Shown here piece by piece: positions 1 to 6,188 of a stretch of DNA of 64,000 nt (position 1 is its first letter; each line of letters begins with the position of its first letter). Source of the stretch: G051903925 sp051903925. GTDB taxonomy: Bacteria > Pseudomonadota > Alphaproteobacteria > Zavarziniales > Zavarziniaceae. Location: the NCBI RefSeq assembly GCF_051903925.1, contig NZ_CP173678.1:1860001-1924000 (forward strand), given 5' to 3'. A program made the translations under genes and the position numbers. The notes under the pieces were generated by a model. It was not told where the DNA came from. It did not search any database and saw only the letters and a program-made list of their open reading frames with translations.

Positions 1-35
1 CCGTGGGCGGGACGTTGCTCCTGGCTTGAGGTGCC

Positions 36-62
36 GATGCAACAGCCGCCGGGTGTTGCATC
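36..62. repeat. Perfect 9-bp inverted repeat
   Basis: Two perfectly complementary 9-base arms (36-44 and 54-62) flank a 9-base GC-rich spacer. There is no following T-run, so it is more likely a protein-binding dyad or a leader hairpin than an intrinsic terminator. It lies in the first 300 bases, where I find no credible gene. The gene upstream of the window is unknown, so it could also be the 3' hairpin of that gene. Confidence 0.3.
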
Positions 63-213
63 CCGCGCACGGAACCGCATGCGGGTGTTGGCATTTTTGC
101 GCTGCGGTGCTAGATCACCGCGCGCCAGGACCGGGCCCCTCTGGCAGGGTCGTCGACGTTTCGTCGGTGACCTTGTGATGTCGGACTGGACATTTGTCGG
201 AGTGGCTCGAAAC

Positions 214-297
214 GGCAGCCACCAGCATCAGCCCGTCGCATCGGGCCTGCTGGGGACGCGTCGATGCGGGCTGCCCCTTCCCGTTCCTTCGGAAAGG
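214..297 (+). promoter_or_regulatory. Structured 5' leader of the TerC-family gene
   Basis: Three nested helices can be drawn by eye: 214-220 with 269-275 (7 bp), 222-227 with 248-253 (6 bp), and 231-235 with 242-246 (5 bp). A further small hairpin, 284-287 with 291-294, would pair part of the GGAAAGG ribosome-binding site that ends six bases before the ATG at 303. TerC/YkoY-family genes are often controlled by the Mn2+-sensing yybP-ykoY riboswitch. I do not recognise its conserved loop sequences here, so the class is left open. The rest of 1-302 holds no gene I can support. Confidence 0.35.
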
Positions 298-302
298 CGT
301 CC

Positions 303-965
303 ATGTTCGACTTCCTGACACCCGATGCGCTGGCGGCCCTGGCCCAGGTCGTGATGATCGACCTGGTCCTGGCGGGCGACAATGCGATCGTGATCGGCCT
401 GGCGGCCGCCGGCCTGCCGCGCGACCAGCGCAACAAGGCGATCCTGATCGGCATCATCGCCGCGACCATCCTGCGCATCGCCTTTGCCGGCATCACCACG
501 CAGCTCCTGGCCATTGTCGGGCTTCTCCTGGCCGGTGGCGTGCTGCTGCTCTGGGTGTGCTGGAAGATGTGGCGCGAACTGCGCTCCGGCCACGAGCACG
601 ACGCCCACGTGGCCGAGGAGGCGCTGGCCGACCAGGACCTGAACAAGGATGGCACGGTCGCCGGTTCCGCCCCGCGCAAGACCTTTGCCCAGGCCGCCTG
701 GCAGATCGTCGTCGCCGACATCACCATGTCCCTGGACAATGTCCTGGCCGTGGCGGGGGCGGCGCGCGAGCACCCCTGGGTGCTGGTGTTCGGCCTGGGC
801 CTCTCGATCGCGCTGATGGGCATCGCCGCGACCTTCATCGCGCGCCTGCTGCAGAAGCACCGCTGGATCGCCTATGTCGGCCTGGCCGTCATCCTCTATG
901 TGGCGCTCGACATGATCTATCGCGGTGCACTCGAAGTCTGGCCGCATCTCCAGTCGGCCACCTGA
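303..965 (+). CDS. TerC/YjbE-family integral membrane protein
   Basis: A 220-residue, strongly hydrophobic protein of the TerC family (YjbE/YkoY branch), proposed inner-membrane metal exporters, with Mn2+ the best-supported substrate in relatives. The two characteristic acidic membrane motifs are present: DLVLAGDNAIVIG in the first helix and DITMSLDNVLAVAG in the second half, which supply the conserved aspartates of the family's repeat. A charged cytoplasmic loop rich in D/E/H (around residues 95-130) separates the halves. The ATG at 303 is preferred over an upstream in-frame codon because GGAAAGG lies six bases before it and the protein then begins just before the first helix. The leader is structured and may be regulatory. 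It converges on the M24 gene, with a hairpin between them. Confidence 0.85.
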   Translation: MFDFLTPDALAALAQVVMIDLVLAGDNAIVIGLAAAGLPRDQRNKAILIGIIAATILRIAFAGITTQLLAIVGLLLAGGVLLLWVCWKMWRELRSGHEHDAHVAEEALADQDLNKDGTVAGSAPRKTFAQAAWQIVVADITMSLDNVLAVAGAAREHPWVLVFGLGLSIALMGIAATFIARLLQKHRWIAYVGLAVILYVALDMIYRGALEVWPHLQSAT

Positions 966-972
966 TCCGGCC

Positions 973-999
973 GGGAGGGCGGCCCCGGGCCGCCCTCTC
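973..999. terminator. Hairpin between convergent genes
   Basis: A perfect 10-bp GC stem (975-984 with 988-997) closes a 3-base loop and can be extended by two outer pairs. It sits between the stop codons of the convergent TerC-family and M24 genes, so it could end transcription from both sides. There is no clear T-run, only a pyrimidine tract after it on the plus strand. Confidence 0.5.
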
Positions 1000-1008
1000 C
1001 CCCCCTCG

Positions 1009-2259
1009 CTACCCCACGACGGTCAGCACGTTGGGGTGGGCGGAGAGGATGCGCGCGTCGTCGGCCGTGAACAGGAAGCTGTCGATGCCGAAATACTGGC
1101 CCTGGTGCCGTGGCATGAAGAACTGGTTCTCGTAGTTGACGCAGGTACCGGCTTCGAACGAGCGGTCGGCATTGGTTTCGGACAGCGGGTCATAGATGAA
1201 CTTGCCGACCCAGTCCGGGGGGAAGGCAATGCCCATCTCGTAACCGCCAATCCAGCCCCTGTCGTCCCAGATGCCCTGGTCCTCGTACCAGGCCTTCATC
1301 GTGCGATTGAATTCACCGACATTGAGGCCCGGCTTCAGCAGGCCCTTGATGACGTCGACCGAGGCCGAGACCTTGGCCGCGGCCGCAGCCAGGTCGGGCG
1401 ATGGCTCCCCCACGACGAAGCTGCGCGCCAGGTTGACGTGGTAGCGCTTGAAGACGCCGCACAGGTCGACCAGCACCATCTCGCCGGGCTTCAGCGTGCG
1501 GCGCGTGGCAACGCCGTGAAGCGCATTGGTCTTGCGCCCCGACAGGACGGGCATGACGTTGCCCGGATGCTCGCCGCCCGCAGCACCCATGGCGCGGATC
1601 ATCTCGCCATAGATCTCAAGCTCCATCACACCGGGGCGCATCGCTGCGCGGGCCGCCGCCATGCCGACATCGGCGATGCGCGCCGCCTCGCGCAGGCAAT
1701 CCACCTCGGCCGGCGACTTCACCCAGCGCTGGTCGCGCAGCAGTTCGGTCCCGTCGACCACGGGGCGGCCGGCACCCTCGAACGCTGCCTGAAGCTCGGC
1801 CCCGATCATGCGGTTGGGGCGATAGGACCAGAATTCCATGCCCACCGTGCCGGTCAGCCAGCCCGCGGCACGCAGCTCGTCGATGACGAAGCCCGTGCTG
1901 CCGCGCAGCGCCGTGCGCGGGAAGAAGCGGACGTCGCTGGAGCGGGTGAAGATGCGGCCGCAGATCGCCTCCCGCTCGCTGTCGAAGCGGATGAAGTGAT
2001 CATGGTCGACATGGATGGCAATGGCGGAGCCGGCGGGCCATTGCTGGGGCGATTGCGCCTGGTACCAGACGTTCTGGTAGCCGGACAGGTAGTACATGCT
2101 CTCTGGCGCCATCAGGTAGAGCAGGTCGATCCCCGCCGCCGCCATGCGCCGGCGCAGGCCCGTCAGCCGCGAATCGTATTCCTCCTGTGTGAAGGGGGAT
2201 TCGTTCTCGACATCGCTTTCGAAATAGACTTCGTCCCGATAGGCCATCTTGTCCCTCAA
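1009..2259 (-). CDS. M24-family (creatinase/ectoine hydrolase-like) protein
   Basis: A 416-residue protein with the two-domain layout of the M24 pita-bread family: an N-terminal creatinase-type domain (about 20-160) and a C-terminal catalytic fold (about 170-405). True M24 metalloproteases bind two metals with D, D, H, E, E. Here the first Asp is kept (VDLCG), but the second, eleven residues on, is Asn (HVNLAR). The usual His motif reads GYEMGIAF. One Glu is kept (NYENQ) and the last is Asp (GIDSFLFT). A His in HGVATRR is retained. This pattern resembles metal-independent relatives such as creatinase, so a C-N hydrolase acting on a small molecule is more likely than a dipeptidase. It is divergent from an amidase, which suggests a joint role in breaking down an amide or cyclic amidine. 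Confidence 0.75.
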   Translation of the reverse strand: MRDKMAYRDEVYFESDVENESPFTQEEYDSRLTGLRRRMAAAGIDLLYLMAPESMYYLSGYQNVWYQAQSPQQWPAGSAIAIHVDHDHFIRFDSEREAICGRIFTRSSDVRFFPRTALRGSTGFVIDELRAAGWLTGTVGMEFWSYRPNRMIGAELQAAFEGAGRPVVDGTELLRDQRWVKSPAEVDCLREAARIADVGMAAARAAMRPGVMELEIYGEMIRAMGAAGGEHPGNVMPVLSGRKTNALHGVATRRTLKPGEMVLVDLCGVFKRYHVNLARSFVVGEPSPDLAAAAAKVSASVDVIKGLLKPGLNVGEFNRTMKAWYEDQGIWDDRGWIGGYEMGIAFPPDWVGKFIYDPLSETNADRSFEAGTCVNYENQFFMPRHQGQYFGIDSFLFTADDARILSAHPNVLTVVG

Positions 2260-2270
2260 CGCTTTCTGCT

Positions 2271-2299
2271 AGGCTAGGGTTCGTGGCCAGCTTTGTCAT
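2271..2299 (-). promoter_or_regulatory. Possible sigma-70 promoter of the M24 gene
   Basis: Read on the minus strand, ATGACA is followed after 17 bases by TAGCCT, about 12 bases upstream of the ATG at 2259. The -35 box matches well and the -10 box poorly. The -35 box overlaps the dyad at 2295-2318, as expected if that dyad is an operator. Confidence 0.25.
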
Positions 2300-2318
2300 G
2301 GCGCAGTCGCGTCGTGAC
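2295..2318. promoter_or_regulatory. Imperfect 24-bp dyad in divergent promoter region
   Basis: The pattern GTCAnGnCGC, four bases, GCGnCnTGAC is symmetric at 18 of 24 positions. It lies in the roughly 100-bp gap between the divergent M24 and amidase genes. Position and symmetry suit a regulator binding site serving both. No regulator gene is adjacent, so the factor is unknown. Confidence 0.3.
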
Positions 2319-2358
2319 TTTGACATCTCTGGAAGCCCACTTGAAGGAGTGCCGAATC

Positions 2359-3780
2359 TTGGGCATGGACGACCTTTGCCGACTGACCGCGAGCGAACTG
2401 GCCCCGCTGATCGCCGCCCGGAAAGTGTCCTCAGTCGAGGCGGTCAAGGCTTCGCTCGCCCGGATCGAGGCGGTCAATCCCGCCCTCAACTGCTTCTGTT
2501 TCGTCTTCCCCGAGGAGGCCCTGAAGGCGGCGGAGGCGGCCGATGCCGCCGTCGCGCGCGGTGACAGGTTGGGCCTGCTGCACGGCGTGCCCGTGGCGTT
2601 CAAGGACCTGACACCCACGAAGGGCCAGCGCACGACGCTGGGCTCGAAGCTGTTCGAGCACAATGTCCCGGACCACGACGCCGTCATCGTGACCAAGGCC
2701 AAGGGCCAGGGTGCCATCGTGGTGGGCAAGACGACGACGCCCGAATTCGCCTATTCCAGCTTCACGCACAGCCCGCTCTGGGGTGTCACGCGCAATCCGT
2801 GGGACACGCAGCGCACGCCCGGCGGCTCGTCCGGCGGGTCGGGCGCTGCGGTCGCATCCTGCGCCGTGCCCCTGGCGGAGGGGTCGGACATGGGCGGCTC
2901 GATCCGCATTCCCGCCTCGTTCAGCGGGATCGTCGGCCTGAAGCCAAGCCTGGGACGCATCCCCTTCACCGCTTTGCCCAGCCAGTTCGACAACCTGTCC
3001 CATTTCGGGCCGCTGGCCCGCTCCTGCGCCGATGCCGCCCTGTTCGTGGAGGCGACGCAAGGGCCGGACGATGGCGACATCCAGTCGATCCCGACGACGC
3101 TTGGCTATGACGGCAGCCTGGAGCGGCCGGCCAAGGGGCTGCGCCTCGCCCTCTCGGTCGACCTTGGCTACTACGTGATCGCGCCCGAAGTGGCCGCCGC
3201 CACCCGCGCCGCCGCGGAGCGGTTCCGCGCGGCGGGGGCGGAGGTGGAGGAGGTCGACCTGGGCTGGAGGGTCGCCGCGAACGACATCTGGATGGACTAT
3301 TGGCGGGTCTTCATGGCGGCGTTCTTTGGCGAGGCCTATGACCGCGGCGCCCACCTGCTCGACCCCAATGTGAAACAGCTGATCGAGGACGGGCGCAAGA
3401 TCTCGGCCGTCGCCTACAAGCGGCTGGAATTCGTTCGCACGGCCTTGTGGGAGAAGCTGGCCGCTATCCTGGGGCGCTACGACGCCCTGCTCTGCCCGAC
3501 CATGGCCAAGACCGCCCCGCTGGCCGAAGGTGGCGACCGCGAATATGGCGATGTCGATGCGGACGGGCGCTATGACGGTCTGGACGTCACCTCCCCCTTC
3601 AACCTGACGCCGCAATGCCCGGCCTTGTCGGTGCCGAACGGCCTGGGGCCCACGGGCCTGCCCATCGGGCTGCAGATCGTGGGGCGGCGCTTCGACGACC
3701 TGGGCGTGCTGAAGATTGGCGCGCTGCACGAGCGCCTCAGCGGGCCTGCGCCGCTTGCCCCCTTTGCCTGGAGCGCCTGA
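2359..3780 (+). CDS. Amidase signature-family hydrolase
   Basis: An amidase signature enzyme of about 473 residues that hydrolyses carboxamides through a Ser-cisSer-Lys triad. The catalytic Lys lies in AFKDLTPTKG. The Gly/Ser-rich signature GGSSGGSGAAVASC is followed by GSDMGGSIRIPASFSG, which holds the cis-Ser and nucleophilic Ser. Length is normal for single-subunit members. AAGGAG (2344-2349) is nine bases before an in-frame TTG at 2359 but fifteen before the ATG at 2365, so TTG fits better; ATG at 2365 is the alternative. It is divergent from the M24 hydrolase across a shared promoter region. Substrate is not predictable; this family also includes GatA, but no gatB or gatC is nearby. Confidence 0.85.
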   Translation: MGMDDLCRLTASELAPLIAARKVSSVEAVKASLARIEAVNPALNCFCFVFPEEALKAAEAADAAVARGDRLGLLHGVPVAFKDLTPTKGQRTTLGSKLFEHNVPDHDAVIVTKAKGQGAIVVGKTTTPEFAYSSFTHSPLWGVTRNPWDTQRTPGGSSGGSGAAVASCAVPLAEGSDMGGSIRIPASFSGIVGLKPSLGRIPFTALPSQFDNLSHFGPLARSCADAALFVEATQGPDDGDIQSIPTTLGYDGSLERPAKGLRLALSVDLGYYVIAPEVAAATRAAAERFRAAGAEVEEVDLGWRVAANDIWMDYWRVFMAAFFGEAYDRGAHLLDPNVKQLIEDGRKISAVAYKRLEFVRTALWEKLAAILGRYDALLCPTMAKTAPLAEGGDREYGDVDADGRYDGLDVTSPFNLTPQCPALSVPNGLGPTGLPIGLQIVGRRFDDLGVLKIGALHERLSGPAPLAPFAWSA

Positions 3781-3837
3781 GGAACCCGCTTCGCGCGCAC
3801 CCGTTCTTGCCTCATCCAATCGAGCGAGGAGGCGACC

Positions 3838-4158
3838 ATGCCCCGCGGCGACAAGTCGAAATACACCGACAAGCAGGAGCGCAAGGCGGAGCACATCGCC
3901 GAAAGCTACGAGGAGCGCGGCGTGCCGAAGAAGGAGGCGGAAGCCCGCGCCTGGGCGACCGTCAACAAGGATGACGGCGGCGGCAAGCAGCCGGGCGGTT
4001 CCGGCCGGGGCAAGGCAACCGGCCACCCCGCCGCGCACAAGGGCGGAAAGGCCGGGGGCAAGGCGGCCGCCAGCCGCACCGCCGCGGAACGCTCCGCCTC
4101 CGCCAGGAAGGCCGCCGCAACGCGCAAGCGCAATGCCGAAGCGCGCGCCAGCCACTGA
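3838..4158 (+). CDS. Small basic plasmid-stabilization-like protein
   Basis: A 106-residue, highly charged protein. The N-terminal half (about 1-50) has the pattern MPRGDKSKYTDKQ...AEHI...YE..G...EAE.RAWATVNK, recalled from proteins annotated in alphaproteobacteria as plasmid stabilization protein. That name is inherited and the biochemical role is unknown. The C-terminal half is Ala/Lys/Arg/Gly-rich, like the tails of nucleoid-associated proteins, so nucleic-acid binding is a reasonable guess. A good ribosome-binding site (CGAGGAGG) precedes the ATG. Its last 26 bases overlap the start of ku in another frame, which suggests translational coupling and a shared role in DNA maintenance. Confidence 0.7.
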   Translation: MPRGDKSKYTDKQERKAEHIAESYEERGVPKKEAEARAWATVNKDDGGGKQPGGSGRGKATGHPAAHKGGKAGGKAAASRTAAERSASARKAAATRKRNAEARASH

Positions 4159-4990
4159 GCGGCGCGGCCGGGCGATCCCCGGCGCCCGCAACGCGTTCTG
4201 GAAGGGCTACCTGAAGCTCTCGCTCGTCACCTGCCCGGTCGTGATGCAGCCGGCAACGACGGAAAGCGCCAAGGTGCGCTTCCACACCCTGAACCGCGCC
4301 ACGGGCAACCGGATCGAGGCGCGCATGGTCGACGGCGAGACCGGCAAGGTGGTCGAGGCGGACGACATCGTGCGCGGCTACCAGCATGCCGACGACAAAC
4401 TGATCCTGCTGGACGATGACGAGCTTGACCGGGTGGCGCTGGAGAGCACGCGCACGATCGACGTGGAGACGTTCGTTCCCGCGGACACGATCGGCGCCGT
4501 CTGGCTGGACCGGCCGCACTACCTGATGCCGGGCGATTCGGTGGGGGCGGAGGCCTTCGCCGTGATCCGCGCGGCGATGGCGGCGACCAATCGCGTCGGC
4601 ATTGCCCGCCTGGTCCTCTATCGCCGCGAGCGCGCGGTGATGCTGGAGCCGCGCGACAACGGCATCGTGCTGTGGACCTTGCGCTATGGCGACGAGGTGC
4701 GACCCGACGACGAGGCCTTCGAAGGCCTGGACAAGGCGCGCGCCGATGCCGGCGCGGTGAAGCTGGTATCGACCCTCATCAAGCAGCGCAGTCGCGACTG
4801 GAGCCCAGATCTGGTCAAGGACCCGGTCCAGGCCGGGCTCAAGGCCCTGATCGCGCAGAAGAGCCGCAAGACGGCGCCGAAGCGCAAGGCCGCCAAGGCC
4901 GAGGCAGAGGAGGCGCCCAGCAACGTCGTCAACATCATGGACGCGCTGCGCAAGAGCCTGGAAGGCGAGAAGGCCAGGCCCAGGCGCTGA
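4133..4990 (+). CDS. ku: Ku double-strand break end-binding protein
   Basis: Bacterial Ku is a homodimeric ring that threads onto broken DNA ends and recruits ligase D for non-homologous end joining. The 285-residue protein begins with the diagnostic segment FWKGYLKLSLVTCPV (about residues 17-31). It continues through the core beta-barrel with typical blocks such as RVGIARLVLYRRER and GIVLWTLRYGDEV. The C-terminus is Lys/Ala-rich, as in Ku proteins whose tails help bind DNA. Length is normal. The ATG at 4133 lies inside the preceding gene, a 26-base overlap. No ligD is present in this window, so its partner must be elsewhere. Confidence 0.92.
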   Translation: MPKRAPATERRGRAIPGARNAFWKGYLKLSLVTCPVVMQPATTESAKVRFHTLNRATGNRIEARMVDGETGKVVEADDIVRGYQHADDKLILLDDDELDRVALESTRTIDVETFVPADTIGAVWLDRPHYLMPGDSVGAEAFAVIRAAMAATNRVGIARLVLYRRERAVMLEPRDNGIVLWTLRYGDEVRPDDEAFEGLDKARADAGAVKLVSTLIKQRSRDWSPDLVKDPVQAGLKALIAQKSRKTAPKRKAAKAEAEEAPSNVVNIMDALRKSLEGEKARPRR

Positions 4991-5052
4991 GCCGTTGCAC
5001 GACGCCCACTGGTCGCGCGTAGACTGCGCGACGGCCAGGGGACTTATGCGCC

Positions 5053-5685
5053 ATGACGGAGCGAAAGGCAGGCACCAGGGCCGGCGCCCTGGTCGTGCGT
5101 GTCGGCGATTATGCCGGAACGGCCGTGTTCGCCCTGGAGGGCGCCCTGGCGGCCGCCGCGGCCCATTTCGACCCGGTAGGCGTCCTGGCCCTGGCCTTCG
5201 TGACGTCGCTGGGCGGGGGCGTGATGCGCGACGTGCTGATCGGCCTCCGGCCGGCGGCCATTGCCGATTGGCGCTATGCGCTCATCGCCCTGACGGCGTC
5301 CCTGGTGGTCTGGTGGGCGCTGCCCTACGCCCACGCCGTCCCGCCCGCGGTCATCGTGGCCCTGGATGCGGGCGGCTTGGCCCTGTTCGCCGTCGCCGGG
5401 ACGGAAAAGGCGCTGGATCATGGCGTGCATCCGCTTCCGGCCACGTTCCTGGGCACGCTGGGCGGCGTCGGGGGCGGTGTGACCCGCGACATCCTCCTGA
5501 ACGAGGTGCCGCGCATCCTGCACACCGACATCTATGCCAGCGCCGCCTTTGCGGGGGCGGTCATCGTGGTCGTCGCGCGCGCTGCCCGCATCGATGCGCG
5601 CGTCGCCGCCCTGGTCGCCGGGGCAGCCTGCCTGGCCATCCGCCTGGTGGCGTGGAACCTGGACTGGCACCTGCCCCGGTTATAG
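5053..5685 (+). CDS. TRIC-type / UPF0126 family membrane channel
   Basis: A 210-residue inner-membrane protein with about seven hydrophobic segments in two tandem repeats. Each repeat carries the family's GGGxxRD motif: LGGGVMRDVLIG (about residues 55-66) and VGGGVTRDILLNE (about 140-152). Prokaryotic members are homologues of the trimeric intracellular cation (TRIC) channels; E. coli YadS and YicG are uncharacterised relatives. Transported ions are unknown here. It follows ku by 62 bases on the same strand and converges on bcp with only 8 bases between stops. Confidence 0.85.
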   Translation: MTERKAGTRAGALVVRVGDYAGTAVFALEGALAAAAAHFDPVGVLALAFVTSLGGGVMRDVLIGLRPAAIADWRYALIALTASLVVWWALPYAHAVPPAVIVALDAGGLALFAVAGTEKALDHGVHPLPATFLGTLGGVGGGVTRDILLNEVPRILHTDIYASAAFAGAVIVVVARAARIDARVAALVAGAACLAIRLVAWNLDWHLPRL

Positions 5686-5693
5686 GGCGAGGA

Positions 5694-6161
5694 TCAGGCC
5701 GCCCGGGCCGCCTCCAGCACCTCGGCGACATGGCCCTTGACCTTCACCTTGCGCCAGGCGCGGGCCAGGGTGCCGTCGGCTGCGATCAGGAAGGTCGCCC
5801 GCTCGATCCCCATGTACTTCTTGCCGTAGTTCATCTTCTCGACCCAGACGCCATAGGCCTCGCAGGCCGCCCCCTCGGCGTCGGAGGCCAGGACCAGGTC
5901 CAGCTTGTGCTTGGCCGCGAACTTCTCGTGGCTGGCGACGCTGTCCTTGGAGCAGCCGACGACGACGGCGCCGGCTTTTTCGAAGTCCGCCTTGGCTGCC
6001 GTGAAGTCGATCGCCTCGGTCGTGCAGCCGGGCGTGTCGTCCTTGGGATAGAAGTACAGCACGACCTTGCGTCCCTTCAGTGCCGCCAGGTCGGCGGTCC
6101 CGCCGCCGGCAGCGGGCAGGGCAAAGGCAGGGGCGGGTTTACCGATCTCGGGTTCGGCCAT
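5694..6161 (-). CDS. bcp: Bcp-type thiol peroxidase (peroxiredoxin)
   Basis: A 155-residue peroxiredoxin of the AhpC/TSA fold, Bcp/PrxQ class, which reduces hydrogen peroxide and organic hydroperoxides in the cytoplasm using thioredoxin. The peroxidatic Cys lies in DTPGCTTEAIDF. In E. coli Bcp a resolving Cys sits five residues later; here that position is Ile. Other cysteines (VVVGCSKD and GAACEAYG) could serve as resolving residues, or the enzyme may work as a one-Cys type. It is 27 bases downstream of glnE on the same strand, so the two are probably co-transcribed. Confidence 0.9.
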   Translation of the reverse strand: MAEPEIGKPAPAFALPAAGGGTADLAALKGRKVVLYFYPKDDTPGCTTEAIDFTAAKADFEKAGAVVVGCSKDSVASHEKFAAKHKLDLVLASDAEGAACEAYGVWVEKMNYGKKYMGIERATFLIAADGTLARAWRKVKVKGHVAEVLEAARAA

Positions 6162-6188
6162 GGCGTAGTCTCCGGCTGTGGCGGGTCT

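Noticed and set aside
3716..4132. N-terminal extension of Ku through the preceding gene
   Set aside because: The extension is an out-of-frame shadow of the small basic protein; Ku homology begins about 16 residues after the ATG at 4133.
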